Below, one piece after another: positions 27,036-36,266 of a stretch of DNA of 39,618 nucleotides; position 1 is the first letter of the stretch, and every line of letters starts with the position of its first letter. Below the pieces are notes generated by a model that made no database searches, had not been told where the DNA came from, and was given only the letters and a program-made list of their open reading frames with translations. The position numbers and the translations under genes were made by a program. The stretch comes from Paenacidovorax caeni (GTDB lineage Bacteria; Pseudomonadota; Gammaproteobacteria; Burkholderiales; Burkholderiaceae_C), in contig NZ_CYIG01000037.1 in NCBI RefSeq assembly GCF_001298675.1, forward strand, positions 1-39,618, in the 5' to 3' direction.

Positions 27036-28103
27036 TCAGGAACGGGGACGCAGGGAACGCAGACGCCCCACCACGCCAGTGGGGAAGTAGTAGACCGAAA
27101 GCACGAACAGCAGCCCGAGCCAAAGCAGCCAGCGGTCGGGCGAGAGCAGCGCGGCCAGCCAGGGCAGGCCGGCCGTGGCCTCGTGGCCCAGGCGCAGCAG
27201 GTCCTGCAGGTAGCTTTGCGCCACCAGGAACAGCACCGCACCCACGGCCGCGCCGTAGATGGTGCCCATGCCGCCGATGACGACGATGAGCAGGCAGTCC
27301 ATCATGATCTCGAAGCTCAGCGAGGTTTCCGGGCCGTTGTAGCGCAGCCAGAGCGCCAGCATGCAGCCCGCCGCGCAGGCGAACAGCGCCGACAGCACGC
27401 TGGATGTGGTGCGGTACACCACCACGCGGTAGCCGATGGCCTCGGCGCGGAACTCGTTCTCGCGGATGGCCTGCAGCACACGGCCGAAGGGCGAGTTGAC
27501 GATGCGCAGCAGCGCCAGCACCAGCGCCACCGCCGTGGCGAACAGCAGGTAGTAGCAGATGAGCCGCCCGTCGATGGCCACGCCGAGGAACGGGTCGTCG
27601 AAGGGCTCGAAGCTCGGCGACAGCAGCTCGGGCACCTTGAAGGTCAGGCCATCCTCGCCGCCGGTGATGTCCGAGAGCTGCGAAGCCAGCGTCTGGAACG
27701 CCGCCGCCACGGCCAGCGTGATCATGGCGAAGAAGATGGCGCGCACGCGCAGCGAGAACAGCCCCACCGCCAGCGACAGCAGCAATGACAGCAACAGCGC
27801 CCCGCCCGTCCCCACGGCCAGCGCCCCCCAGGTGGGGCCCATGCGCGTGGTGGCGACGGCGATGCCGTAGGCACCGATGCCAAAGAACATGGTGTGCGCG
27901 AAGCTCACGATGCCGGTGTAGCCCAGCAGCAGGTCGAAACTGGCCACCAGCACCACGAACACCAGCACCTTGGCCGCCACCGAAAGCGCCTTGACCCCAG
28001 GGAACAGGAAAGGCGCGAACGCCAGGCCGAGCAGGATGGCAACGAGGATGGCCGCCAGCAGCGTGCTGCGCGGGTAGTCGCCGGAAAGAAGACGGTTCAG
28101 CAT
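27036..28103 (-). CDS. livM: Branched-chain amino-acid-type ABC transporter permease LivM
   Basis: Inner-membrane permease of the HAAT family, 355 residues with about 8-10 hydrophobic helices. Typical segments are LLLGYTGIVSFAHTMFFGIGAYG, SPFGRVLQAIRENEFRAEAIGY (cytoplasmic loop that contacts the ATPase) and the C-terminal VIGGMGTIYGAAVGA. The ATG at 28103 is the family-consistent start. It follows livH by 14 bases in the same operon. The substrate is not determined; HAAT systems carry amino acids, amides, urea or aromatic acids. No substrate-binding protein is encoded nearby. Confidence 0.93.
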   Translation of the reverse strand: MLNRLLSGDYPRSTLLAAILVAILLGLAFAPFLFPGVKALSVAAKVLVFVVLVASFDLLLGYTGIVSFAHTMFFGIGAYGIAVATTRMGPTWGALAVGTGGALLLSLLLSLAVGLFSLRVRAIFFAMITLAVAAAFQTLASQLSDITGGEDGLTFKVPELLSPSFEPFDDPFLGVAIDGRLICYYLLFATAVALVLALLRIVNSPFGRVLQAIRENEFRAEAIGYRVVVYRTTSSVLSALFACAAGCMLALWLRYNGPETSLSFEIMMDCLLIVVIGGMGTIYGAAVGAVLFLVAQSYLQDLLRLGHEATAGLPWLAALLSPDRWLLWLGLLFVLSVYYFPTGVVGRLRSLRPRS

Positions 28104-28117
28104 CTGCAGGCGCCCTT

Positions 28118-29101
28118 TCAGCGGTTTGCCACCGGGTACACGCCTTGCGGCCGCCACAGCAGGATGGCCACCATCAGCGCGATGTTGGAAAACAGCGCCA
28201 CCTTGGGCACCAGGAAGCCGGTGTAATTGGCCATCAGCCCCACCAGCAGCGCGCCAATGAGTGCACCGCCCGTGCTGCCCAGGCCGCCGATGATGATGAC
28301 GATGAAGATCAGCACGTTGACCTGCGCGCCCATCTGCGGCACCACGCTCTGCTGGTACAGGCCCCACATCACGCCGCCCAGGCCCGCCAGCGCCGAGCCC
28401 GCCACGAACACGCCGACGAACAGGCGGCGGATGCGGTAGCCCAGGCTCTCGACCATCTCGCGGTCCTGCACGCCAGCGCGGATCAAGAGGCCCACCTTGG
28501 TGCGCGACAGCGTCCAGGCCAGCAGACCGAAGACCACCAGGCCAACCGCCACCGCAATGAGGCGGTATTTTTCGATGGCCGCGTCCCCCACCAGCAGCGC
28601 GCCGCGCATGCCTTCGGGCAGGGGCAGCGGAATCTGCTGCGGGCCCCAGAGGACCTTGATGAGTTCCTCGCCGATGATCATGCCGCCCATGGTGATGAGG
28701 ATCTGCTTCAGGTGCTGGCCGTACACCGGGCGCACAATGAAGCGCTCAAACGCCAGGCCCAGCGCACCCGCCACGGCCATGGCCACCAGCATGGCCGGCA
28801 GCACCGCCACGAGGTTGCGCCAGAGCTCTTGCGAGCCCGTCCAGTCGCCCATGGCGCCCAGCACGCTGGTGGCGACGAAGGCCCCCAGCGCGATGAACAC
28901 GCCGTGGCCGAAGTTGAGCACGTCCATGAGCCCAAACACCAGCGTGAGGCCCGAGGCGATGATGAAGATGATCATGCCCATAGCCAGCCCGGCCACGGTG
29001 AGCGTGAGCCAGGTGCTGGGCGAGCCGATCAGCGGCAGCGTGACCAGCGCCAGCAGGGGCACCAGGGCCAGGGGCTTCCAGTCGAAGTCGCGGGCATTCA
29101 T
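28118..29101 (-). CDS. livH: Branched-chain amino-acid-type ABC transporter permease LivH
   Basis: Second inner-membrane permease, 327 residues, about eight helices. Diagnostic stretches are FGLMDVLNFGHGVFIALGAFV, FERFIVRPVYGQHLKQILITMG, the cytoplasmic loop RAGVQDREMVESLGYRI and IIIGGLGSTGGALIGALLVG. The ATG at 29101 has GGAGG about 9 bases upstream; a TTG two codons earlier is also in frame. It is separated from livF by an 85-base spacer occupied by repeat copy B. Confidence 0.93.
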   Translation of the reverse strand: MNARDFDWKPLALVPLLALVTLPLIGSPSTWLTLTVAGLAMGMIIFIIASGLTLVFGLMDVLNFGHGVFIALGAFVATSVLGAMGDWTGSQELWRNLVAVLPAMLVAMAVAGALGLAFERFIVRPVYGQHLKQILITMGGMIIGEELIKVLWGPQQIPLPLPEGMRGALLVGDAAIEKYRLIAVAVGLVVFGLLAWTLSRTKVGLLIRAGVQDREMVESLGYRIRRLFVGVFVAGSALAGLGGVMWGLYQQSVVPQMGAQVNVLIFIVIIIGGLGSTGGALIGALLVGLMANYTGFLVPKVALFSNIALMVAILLWRPQGVYPVANR

Positions 29102-29121
29102 GCGCAAGCCCCTCCAGAAAC

Positions 29122-29182
29122 TACATTTTTGATAGCTTGCAGCGCTTGCCTATCAATGGCTGGAGGACAAAAATCCTTGAAA
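29122..29182 (+). repeat. Dispersed Comamonadaceae-like repeat, copy B
   Basis: TACATTTTTGATAGCTTGCAGCGCTTGCC..., ending AAAAATCCTTGAAATTCC. It fills the gap between livF and livH. A hairpin here within one operon could affect the relative expression of the ATPase and permease genes. Confidence 0.7.
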
Positions 29183-29186
29183 TTCC

Positions 29187-29909
29187 TCATAGCGCCAGCC
29201 CCAGCAACGACTGTTGCAATGCCGCGTCCTGCGCCAGCTCGGCCATGCAGCCCGCATGCACTACGCGGCCGTTGTCCATCACGGCCACGCTGTCGCCCAG
29301 GCGCTGGGCGAAGTGCAGGTTCTGCTCGACCAGCAAAATGGTCACGCCGCTTTGCTTGAGCTGGGCGAAGGCCTCGATCATGTTGTTGACGATGGCGGGG
29401 GCCAGGCCCTTGCTCGGCTCGTCCACGATAAGCAGGTCACGCGGCTCGATGATGGCGCGCGCCACGGCCACCATCTGCTTTTGCCCGCCGCTGAGCTTGC
29501 CTGCGGGGTGGTTCCAGAACTTTTCCACCGCCGGAAAGAGCTTGAAGATCCATTCCAGCCGCGCCGCGTCCATCTGCGCGGCGTTGCCCGCCTTGCGCGC
29601 GGCCAGCAGCATGTTTTCTTTCACGGTGAGGTCGGCGAAGATGCCCATGTTCTCGGGCACATAGGCAATGTTCAGGTGGGCAATGGCAGGGGTGTCGAGG
29701 GCCGTGATGTCCTGCCCCCCGAAGTGGACGCTGCCCTTGGAGGTCCGCCACAGGCCCATGATGGTGCGCAGCGTGGTCGTCTTGCCCGCGCCGTTGCGGC
29801 CCAGCAGCATGGTGAGCTGGCCGCGCGGAATGGCCAGATCAACGCCGTGCAGGATGTGGTACGCGCCAATGTGGGTGTGCACGCCGCGCAGTTCGAGCAA
29901 ATGGCTCAT
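29187..29909 (-). CDS. livF: Branched-chain amino-acid-type ABC transporter ATPase LivF
   Basis: ATP-binding subunit, 240 residues and complete. Walker A is GRNGAGKT at 37-44, the signature is KLSGGQKQ and Walker B is LLIVDEPSKGLAP, followed by the switch His region (LLVEQNLHFA). The ATG at 29909 has AAGGAGG four bases upstream and overlaps the TGA of the truncated livG (ATGA). It is probably intact, but its partner ATPase LivG lacks its nucleotide-binding half. Confidence 0.95.
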   Translation of the reverse strand: MSHLLELRGVHTHIGAYHILHGVDLAIPRGQLTMLLGRNGAGKTTTLRTIMGLWRTSKGSVHFGGQDITALDTPAIAHLNIAYVPENMGIFADLTVKENMLLAARKAGNAAQMDAARLEWIFKLFPAVEKFWNHPAGKLSGGQKQMVAVARAIIEPRDLLIVDEPSKGLAPAIVNNMIEAFAQLKQSGVTILLVEQNLHFAQRLGDSVAVMDNGRVVHAGCMAELAQDAALQQSLLGLAL

Positions 29910-30424
29910 GCGGCCTCCTTGCTCGATTCCTGGGTGATGCCCAGGTAGGCCTCCTGCACCACGGGCGAGGCGATGACCTCGGCGGGTGCGCCATCGGCCA
30001 CCAACGTGCCGTTGGTCAGCACAATGATGCGGTCGGCCAGCTCGCGCACCACGTCCATCTTGTGCTCTACCAGCAGGATGGTCTTGGTCTTGTCCTGCTT
30101 GAGCGTGCGGATGAGGTTGAGGATCACGGGCGCCTCGTCGTGGCTCATGCCGGCCGTGGGCTCGTCGAACATGTAGACCTGCGGCTCCAGCGCCATCAGC
30201 AGTGCCACTTCGAGCTTGCGCTGGTCACCGTGCGGCAGGCTGGCCACCAGCGCGTCGCGCCGCGCCTGCAGGGCCACAGCGCACAGGATCTCCTCGGCGC
30301 GCGCGGTCAGGCGCTGGTGGTCGCTCCAGACGCTCCACAGGTTGAAGCCGCGGCGGTGGCGCCCTTCGCGCGTCGCCTGCACGGCCAGGCGCACGTTCTC
30401 CAGCACACTCAGGCCGGGAAACAT
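29906..30424 (-). pseudogene. livG: livG remnant: ABC transporter ATPase lacking its N-terminal Walker A half
   Basis: From the Met at 30424 the frame reads MFPGLSVLENVRLAVQA and continues to the end as a good LivG. It has the signature LPHGDQRKLEV, Walker B VYMFDEPTAGMS and switch His LLVEHKMDVV. About 95 N-terminal residues, including the Walker A P-loop, are missing. Upstream of 30425 the DNA instead encodes, in another frame, the sigma-54 activator. An ATG at 30424 could start a 172-residue fragment, but it lacks a clear Shine-Dalgarno sequence and would not bind ATP normally. The open frame upstream to 30592 is out-of-frame activator DNA, not LivG. Confidence 0.88.
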
Positions 30425-30425
30425 G

Positions 30426-31844
30426 TGCCGCCAGGGCCGCTGCGATGGCACGGCGCTCCAGCTCCGCCACCTGCACGGCCAACGGCCGCAGCAGGTGTGC
30501 TGCGTCGTCCGTGCCCGGCGGCACCCCATCCGGCACGGGCGGCGCCAGTTCCACACCCGATTCACGCAGCAGTTGGGCGAGCTGTGCGCCATCTATGGCC
30601 TGGGTGTCGCTGCGCATGACGGCCTGCTCCAGCAGGTTGCGCAGTTCGCGAATGTTGCCGCGCCAGCTTTGCGCCACCAGCAGCGCCAGCGCGTCGGGCA
30701 GTAGCTCCGGGGGCGCCGTACCGTTGCGCAGCGCCAGGTCTTCGCCCAGCACCTCGACCAGCGCCGGAATGTCACCACGCCGCTCGCGCAGCGGGGGCAC
30801 GCGAATGGGCAGCACATGCAGGCGGTAGAACAGGTCTTCGCGAAAGCGCCCGTCGCGCACCAGCGCGGGCAGGTCGTGCGATGTGGCGGCCACCACACGT
30901 ACGTCGAACGACACCAGTTGGTTCGAGCCCAGGGGCTCGATCTCGCCCTCCTGCAGCGCACGCAGCAGCTTGGCCTGCAGGTGGGGCGGCATGTCACCGA
31001 TTTCGTCGAGAAACAACGTGCCGCCGTCGGCCAGCTTGAACTTGCCGTCGCGCCCGCGCCGATCAGCCCCCGTGTAGGCGCCCGGCGCCACGCCGAAGAA
31101 CTCGGCCTCCAGCAGCGTATCGGGAATGGCGGCGATGTTGACGCTGACGAACGGCCCGCTGGCCCGGCTCGATGCCGCATGGATGGCATGCGCCAGCAGC
31201 TCCTTGCCGGTCCCGGTTTCGCCGAGCAGCAGCACCGGGCTCAGCGACTGCGCGGCCCGGCGCGCCTGGCGCTTGACCTCCACTGCTGCGGCGCTGCTGC
31301 CGACGAAGCTGGCGAAGGTGTATTTGGCGCGGCGCCCGCCACCGGCTTGCTCCAGCCGCGAGCGCCCGCGCTGCACCGCCAGCTCGCGGCGCGCGTCGTC
31401 CAGGTCCCGCTGCAGCAGTGCGAACTTGCTGATCAGGGGCTGCAAGGTGGTTTCCGGATGGTCAAACAGCACGATGCCGATGGCGCCGATGACCTGCTGC
31501 GCTTCGTCGCGCAAGGGAATGCGGCTGACTACAAAGGTTCCGGCGCGGTTGGTCAACAGGTCGATCAGCACCGGCTGGCCGGTTTCCAGTACGCGCCGCA
31601 TCTGGGTGTTGGGAATCACCTCCTCCACCATGCGGCCCACGAACTGCTCCACCGAACCGAGTCCCAGATCAGGCAGGAAGCGACGGTAACCCTCGTTGAC
31701 CCAGACGATGCGGCCGGCCCGATCCACCAGGAACATGCCCTGGCTGACACTGGAAAAAAGCTGGAACATGGAACGCGCGGCAAGCGCCAGGATGCCGTCG
31801 GCATCCAGGGGCAGCACCGGCGCATCTTCGGTGGACTGGGACAT
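30426..31844 (-). pseudogene. Sigma-54-dependent activator lacking its C-terminal DNA-binding domain
   Basis: Enhancer-binding protein with a PAS sensor (about residues 28-130, FLVDRAGRIVWVNEGY), a short coiled linker, and an AAA+ domain with Walker A GETGTGKE (208-215), the sigma-54 contact loop GAYTGA (255-260) and Walker B TLFLDEIGDM. Family sequence stops at Ala473 (LERRAIAAALAA), exactly where the Fis-type helix-turn-helix should begin. The frame then runs through livG DNA out of frame to a stop at 30225 (539 residues in all). The start ATG at 31844 is 45 bases from divergent hslR. It cannot bind its enhancer through the usual domain. The product could still titrate sigma-54, but this is speculative. 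Confidence 0.88.
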
Positions 31845-31876
31845 GGCGCGATGGTAGCGCCCGGCCCGGGCTAGGG

Positions 31877-31882
31877 CACAAT
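31877..31882 (+). promoter_or_regulatory. -10-like CACAAT box, 7 bases before the hslR start
   Basis: GGGCACAATCGTGCCC immediately precedes the ATG at 31890. It is the third instance in the window of an ACAATC box at this distance with no Shine-Dalgarno sequence (others at hpnC and hemH). GGGCAC/GTGCCC also forms a short inverted repeat around it. Confidence 0.35.
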
Positions 31883-31889
31883 CGTGCCC

Positions 31890-32312
31890 ATGACGCCCCC
31901 GGAATCGATGCGCCTGGACAAGTGGCTCTGGTGCGCCCGCTTTTACAAGACACGCAGCCTGGCCGTGGAAGAGATCGGCAAGGGCCGCGTCACCGTCAAT
32001 GGTGCCAACGCCAAGGCCGCGCGCGAACTGCGCGTGGGCGACACGGTGGCACTGCGCCAGGGCCCAGTCGCCCGTACCGTCGTGGTGCAAGCGCTCAGCG
32101 CCATGCGCGGCCCTGCCCCCGTGGCTCAGCAGCTTTACACGGAGACCGCGGAGAGCCAAGCCGCGCGCGCGCAGGCGGCAGAACAGCGCCGCCTGGCACC
32201 CGAGCCAGCCGCCAGCCTGCACGAGGGCCGCCCCACGAAACGCGACCGGCGCGACATTGAGCGCGTGCAGCGCGACTGGGGCAGCCGCTGGAGCGCTTCC
32301 ATCGATGACTGA
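31890..32312 (+). CDS. hslR: S4-domain RNA-binding protein, Hsp15 family
   Basis: Small basic protein of 140 residues. The N-terminal S4 RNA-binding domain (MRLDKWLWCARFYKTRSLA..., GRVTVNG, LRVGDTVALR) and basic C-terminal tail (RPTKRDRRDIERV) are those of Hsp15, which in E. coli binds free 50S subunits carrying nascent chains. Start: ATG at 31890 is taken because of the CACAAT box; the GTG at 31884 and the ATG at 31908 are alternatives. It is divergent from the broken sigma-54 activator gene. Confidence 0.9.
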   Translation: MTPPESMRLDKWLWCARFYKTRSLAVEEIGKGRVTVNGANAKAARELRVGDTVALRQGPVARTVVVQALSAMRGPAPVAQQLYTETAESQAARAQAAEQRRLAPEPAASLHEGRPTKRDRRDIERVQRDWGSRWSASIDD

Positions 32313-32376
32313 ACGTGTACCGATGGAATCTCTGCGCGTGCAACGCCCCCCGCGCAACCTGACCTCTGCCACTGGT

Positions 32377-32398
32377 GTGGGCGTGGGCGTGGGCGTGG
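32377..32398. repeat. Short tandem repeat, GTGGGC x 3.7
   Basis: Three perfect copies of GTGGGC plus GTGG in the 159-base gap between hslR and the exporter operon. The unit is six bases, so changes in copy number would not shift a frame. Confidence 0.7.
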
Positions 32399-32471
32399 TG
32401 GGTTGGCACCCCGATCTTCTCAAGCAAACGCTGCGCCGCCAGTTACGCTCCGCAGCGAGGGAGTAAAAACA

Positions 32472-33473
32472 GTGAACAAGAAGTCTCTGGGATGGATATT
32501 GGTAGTCACTGCCTTTTCGGCGGCTGCCGTTGCCTGGTGGTACCAGGGCCAGCGCGACCGATTGCCGCCTGGCGTTTTGAAAAGCAATGGCCGGCTGGAA
32601 GTTGAACGTATAGAAATTTCAGCCAAATACCCTGGCCGCATTACCGAGATTGCGGTCCATGAAGGCGACGAGGTGAAAGCTGGAGATTTGATTGCACAGC
32701 AAGATCTGACGGAAATCTTGGCCCAACGCATGGCCGCAGAGGCGGCGCGTCAGCGCGCCACTCAGGCCATCGCCCGGGCGCAGGCGGAGACTGATGCACG
32801 CAAGGTCCAAGCACGGCTCGCCCAACTGGAACTGGACCATACGGCTCACCTGCGCCAAGACAACCTCGTCTCCAGCGCAGAAGTGGAACGCCGCCAAGCC
32901 CAGCGTGACGGTGAGCATGCGGGTGTGCGGGCTGCAACTGCGGCCATTGGTGAGGCGACTGCAGCCCGCAGCGAAGCCGAGGCACAAATCCAGCGCATCA
33001 ACGCGGTCATCGCCGACATGAGCCTGCGCACACCGGTCAGTGGCCGGATTGAATACCGCGTGGTCGAACCGGGATCGCTCCTGCCGTCCGGTGGACGTGT
33101 GGCGACTTTGCTCAACACGTCAGATGTTCATATGACGGTATTTCTGCCCACTTCGGTTGTCGGACGATTGAAAGTAGGAGACGACGCCCGCATCGTCCTG
33201 GATGCCTTGCCCAACTACACGTTCCCCGCCCAAATTTCCTTCGTGGCGGCAGAGGCACAGTTCACGCCTAAATATGTCGAAACCAGCGTTGAAAGAGACA
33301 AGCTGGTCTACCGGGTCAAATTGAAAATACCCAAAGAAGTTACCCATCAGTTCACCCCTTATGTCAAGGCTGGCCTGACAGGCAATGGCTACGTGCGTAC
33401 AGAGCCTACCGCCACTTGGCCGCAACGCTTGACGATCAAACTCCCAGAGCTTGAAAAAGCAACGGCACAGTAG
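32472..33473 (+). CDS. HlyD-family periplasmic adaptor (YhiI-like)
   Basis: Membrane-fusion protein for an ABC exporter, 333 residues. An N-terminal membrane anchor (LGWILVVTAFSAAAVAWWY) is followed by the first lipoyl half (YPGRITEIAVHEGDEVKAGD), a long alpha-hairpin rich in Ala/Arg/Gln (residues 80-180), and the second half (LRTPVSGRIEYRVVEPGSLLPSGG). The C-terminus has a beta-barrel domain. The GTG at 32472 has GGGAG eight bases upstream. It is the first of four tightly packed genes; the next begins 3 bases after its stop. The GC content drops visibly from here to about 38950. Confidence 0.92.
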   Translation: MNKKSLGWILVVTAFSAAAVAWWYQGQRDRLPPGVLKSNGRLEVERIEISAKYPGRITEIAVHEGDEVKAGDLIAQQDLTEILAQRMAAEAARQRATQAIARAQAETDARKVQARLAQLELDHTAHLRQDNLVSSAEVERRQAQRDGEHAGVRAATAAIGEATAARSEAEAQIQRINAVIADMSLRTPVSGRIEYRVVEPGSLLPSGGRVATLLNTSDVHMTVFLPTSVVGRLKVGDDARIVLDALPNYTFPAQISFVAAEAQFTPKYVETSVERDKLVYRVKLKIPKEVTHQFTPYVKAGLTGNGYVRTEPTATWPQRLTIKLPELEKATAQ

Positions 33474-33476
33474 AAA

Positions 33477-36263
33477 ATGCCCGAAGGCCGCTCTGCAAAT
33501 ACCGCATCCAGCGCACACCCTGCACTGGAGATAGTGGGTGTAACGCATCGCTACGGCAAAACCTTGGCACTACAGCCAACCCATCTGGCACTTCCGGCGG
33601 GCCACACCATCGGTGTGGTGGGACCAGATGGCGTAGGCAAATCGACCCTGCTGTCACTAATTGCCGGTGTCAAAAGACTGCAAGCGGGCCATATCCGTGT
33701 TTTAGGGTTGGATATCGGCCAGCCCAAAGACCGTGCACAGTTGGCCCCCAGGATTGCATTCATGCCTCAAGGGCTGGGACGCAACCTCTACCCAACGCTT
33801 TCGGTTGAAGAAAACATTGATTTTTTTGCGCGTCTTTTTGGCCACACGGAGATGGAGCGCACAAGTCGCACGCAGCGCCTTATGGATGCCACGGGCCTCA
33901 CGCCATTTCGCGATCGTGCTGCAGGCAAGTTATCTGGGGGCATGAAGCAGAAACTGGGGTTGTGCTGTGCCCTGGTTCACGACCCCGATCTTTTGATCCT
34001 GGATGAACCCACTACGGGAGTCGACCCGCTCTCACGGCGGCAATTCTGGACATTGGTTGAGAGCCTGAGGAGAGAGCGCCCCGGCATGACCGTGATCGTT
34101 GCCACGGCATACATGGAGGAAGCTGAGCGGTTTGACTACCTTGTGGCCATGAACGACGGCCAGATATTGGTTTTTGACCGGACCGATGCGGTCTTACAGC
34201 GCACACCAGCCCACACACTGGAAGCAGCATTTATCGATCTGCTGCCTCCCGATCAGCGAGGCATTACGGATGCACTCGTGATTCCAGCACATCAGCCATC
34301 CGATGGCACCTATGCTATCGAAGCCACAGGTTTGACGCGGCGATTTGGTAATTTTGTCGCAGTAAGAGATGTTAACTTCGCGATTGAGCGTGGAGAAATT
34401 TTTGGATTTTTAGGCTCCAATGGGTGTGGAAAAACCACCACCATGAAAATGCTCACGGGCTTACTCGACATCAGCTCTGGTGAGGCCAAACTACTGGGAA
34501 AGCCGATTGATCCCAAAGACTTGAAAACCCGCCTAAAAGTGGGCTACATGTCGCAAGCATTCTCTCTTTATGAAGAGCTGACTGTAAAGCAAAACTTGAT
34601 GCTGCACGCCAAAATTTACGGACTTGAAGGTGACGCCGCTGCCAACGCCGTAAAAAATGGCTTGACCCATTTCGAATTAGCGGAATATGCTGAATCTCGA
34701 CCGCTATCCATGTCACTCGGCATGCGACAGCGTTTGCAACTGGCGGCAGCGTGTCTACATAGGCCTGAGATTCTTATTCTCGACGAACCCACGTCGGGAG
34801 TGGATCCCGCGGCACGTGACATGTTCTGGCGCTATTTGATAAAGCTATCCCGCGAGGATCAAGTCACAATTTTCATTTCGACCCACTTCATGAATGAAGC
34901 GGAACGGTGCGATCGAATTTCACTGATGCACCGAGGCCAAGTCCTTGCCGTTGGCAAGCCCCAAGACTTGTGCACACAGCAAAACGCTCCTACGCTGGAA
35001 TCCGCTTTCATCGCCTACCTGGAAGCGGCAGACGACACGGTGGAAGCCGCCGCGCAGGCCTCCCAGGCTCACTCCAACACGGAGTTAGAGAGCCCGAACC
35101 ATCAAGCTGTGGCATTCAAGACACATGGAGGACTAAACGCCTGGACAGCCCGTATGTGGGCCTTTGCCCGGCGCGAAGCAGTGGAATTACTGCGCGATCG
35201 AATTCGACTGGCTTTTGCTGTCATAGGCCCCATCATTTTGTTGCTGGCAGCTGCCTTGAGCATTTCTTTTGACATTGAAAGGGTAGGCTTCGCTGTTTTG
35301 GATCGTGACCAGACCTATGACAGCCGGCAACTGATTGAGCATTTCACGGGTTCACACTACTTCACCCAAAAACCGCCTCTACAAGAAACTGATGCAATCA
35401 ACCGCCGACTGCAACAGCATGACGTTTCGCTCATAATTGAAATCCCCCCTAACTTCGGCAGAGATTTACAAGCTGGCAGACACCCAGAAGTTGGCCTCTA
35501 CATTGATGGCGCACAACCCTTTACCGCAGAAAATGTTCGTGGTTATGCACGTGGTATTTTGCTGGAGCATGCAGCGCAATTCATGCGTGAAAACACCAGC
35601 CTTCCATCGCTGATTTTGCCTGCCCGCGTAGAGCCTCGGTTCACCTACAACCAGGATTTCCGCAGCATTTATGCATCAACGCCAGGCATCCTGATGCTAT
35701 GCCTGATCATCGTCCCTGCCATGTTGACCGCCCTCGGGGTGGTTCGCGAAAAAGAAATGGGGTCGATCATCAATCTTTACGCCTCACCAGCTAGTATCGG
35801 AGAGTTCCTAGTCGGCAAACAATTGCCCTACATCGGATTGGCCATGATAAGTTACTTGACACTTGTTATATTGGCCGTTGCCTTATTAAAAGTCCCACTC
35901 AAAGGAAGCTTTATCGGGTTAAGCCTTGGCGCACTGTGCTTCGTATTCGCCACCACTGCACTTGGCTTGTTGATCTCCGCCTTCCTACAATCACAAGTTG
36001 CCGCATCGTTTGCCTCGGCCATCATTTGCCTCATTCCTTCCGTGAATTTTTCTGGCCTGCTCTATCCAGTTTCTACATTGACGGGAGCAAGTGAATGGAT
36101 AGGACTTGGCTTTCCTGCATCTTGGTTTCAGTTGATTAGCCTAGGCACTTTCACCAAAGGATTGGGAATCAGTAGCTTCTGGAGCATGTATGTGGCTCTA
36201 TGTGGCTTTGGGCTAAGCTACCTGGTGCTAGCACGCTTGGCGATCCGCAAGCAGGAAAACTGA
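33477..36263 (+). CDS. rbbA: RbbA-like ABC transporter: two ATPase domains fused to an ABC-2 permease
   Basis: A 928-residue fusion matching the RbbA/YhiH architecture. ATPase 1 has Walker A GPDGVGKST (49-57), signature LSGGMKQKL and Walker B LLILDEPTTGVDP. ATPase 2 has Walker A GSNGCGKTT near residue 315, the variant signature LSMSLGMRQRL and Walker B ILILDEPTSGVDP. From about residue 565 an ABC-2 permease follows: one helix (FAVIGPIILLLAAALSI), a large extracytoplasmic domain, then about five helices ending RLAIRKQEN. E. coli RbbA was described as a ribosome-associated ATPase. Here the flanking adaptor, second permease and outer-membrane channel favour export. The substrate is unknown. It starts 3 bases after the adaptor and ends 3 bases before the next permease. 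Confidence 0.92.
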   Translation: MPEGRSANTASSAHPALEIVGVTHRYGKTLALQPTHLALPAGHTIGVVGPDGVGKSTLLSLIAGVKRLQAGHIRVLGLDIGQPKDRAQLAPRIAFMPQGLGRNLYPTLSVEENIDFFARLFGHTEMERTSRTQRLMDATGLTPFRDRAAGKLSGGMKQKLGLCCALVHDPDLLILDEPTTGVDPLSRRQFWTLVESLRRERPGMTVIVATAYMEEAERFDYLVAMNDGQILVFDRTDAVLQRTPAHTLEAAFIDLLPPDQRGITDALVIPAHQPSDGTYAIEATGLTRRFGNFVAVRDVNFAIERGEIFGFLGSNGCGKTTTMKMLTGLLDISSGEAKLLGKPIDPKDLKTRLKVGYMSQAFSLYEELTVKQNLMLHAKIYGLEGDAAANAVKNGLTHFELAEYAESRPLSMSLGMRQRLQLAAACLHRPEILILDEPTSGVDPAARDMFWRYLIKLSREDQVTIFISTHFMNEAERCDRISLMHRGQVLAVGKPQDLCTQQNAPTLESAFIAYLEAADDTVEAAAQASQAHSNTELESPNHQAVAFKTHGGLNAWTARMWAFARREAVELLRDRIRLAFAVIGPIILLLAAALSISFDIERVGFAVLDRDQTYDSRQLIEHFTGSHYFTQKPPLQETDAINRRLQQHDVSLIIEIPPNFGRDLQAGRHPEVGLYIDGAQPFTAENVRGYARGILLEHAAQFMRENTSLPSLILPARVEPRFTYNQDFRSIYASTPGILMLCLIIVPAMLTALGVVREKEMGSIINLYASPASIGEFLVGKQLPYIGLAMISYLTLVILAVALLKVPLKGSFIGLSLGALCFVFATTALGLLISAFLQSQVAASFASAIICLIPSVNFSGLLYPVSTLTGASEWIGLGFPASWFQLISLGTFTKGLGISSFWSMYVALCGFGLSYLVLARLAIRKQEN

Positions 36264-36266
36264 GAT

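Noticed and set aside
30225-30425. C-terminal 67 residues of the sigma-54 activator frame
   Set aside because: This is livG DNA read in the wrong frame after the junction, not a real protein domain, so I ended the activator remnant at 30426.
32305-32466. Possible 53-codon ORF (MTERVPMESLRVQ...) between hslR and the exporter operon
   Set aside because: It contains the GTGGGC tandem repeat (VGVGVG), has no recognisable family or Shine-Dalgarno sequence, and overlaps the hslR end. Kept only as a note; a remnant of a regulator gene cannot be excluded.
34600-34760. Degenerate ABC signature LSMSLGMRQRL in ATPase 2 of the RbbA-like protein as a loss of function
   Set aside because: RbbA-type second ATPase domains, as I recall them, use a similar (L)PLG-RQRLQL signature, so this looks like a family trait and not damage.
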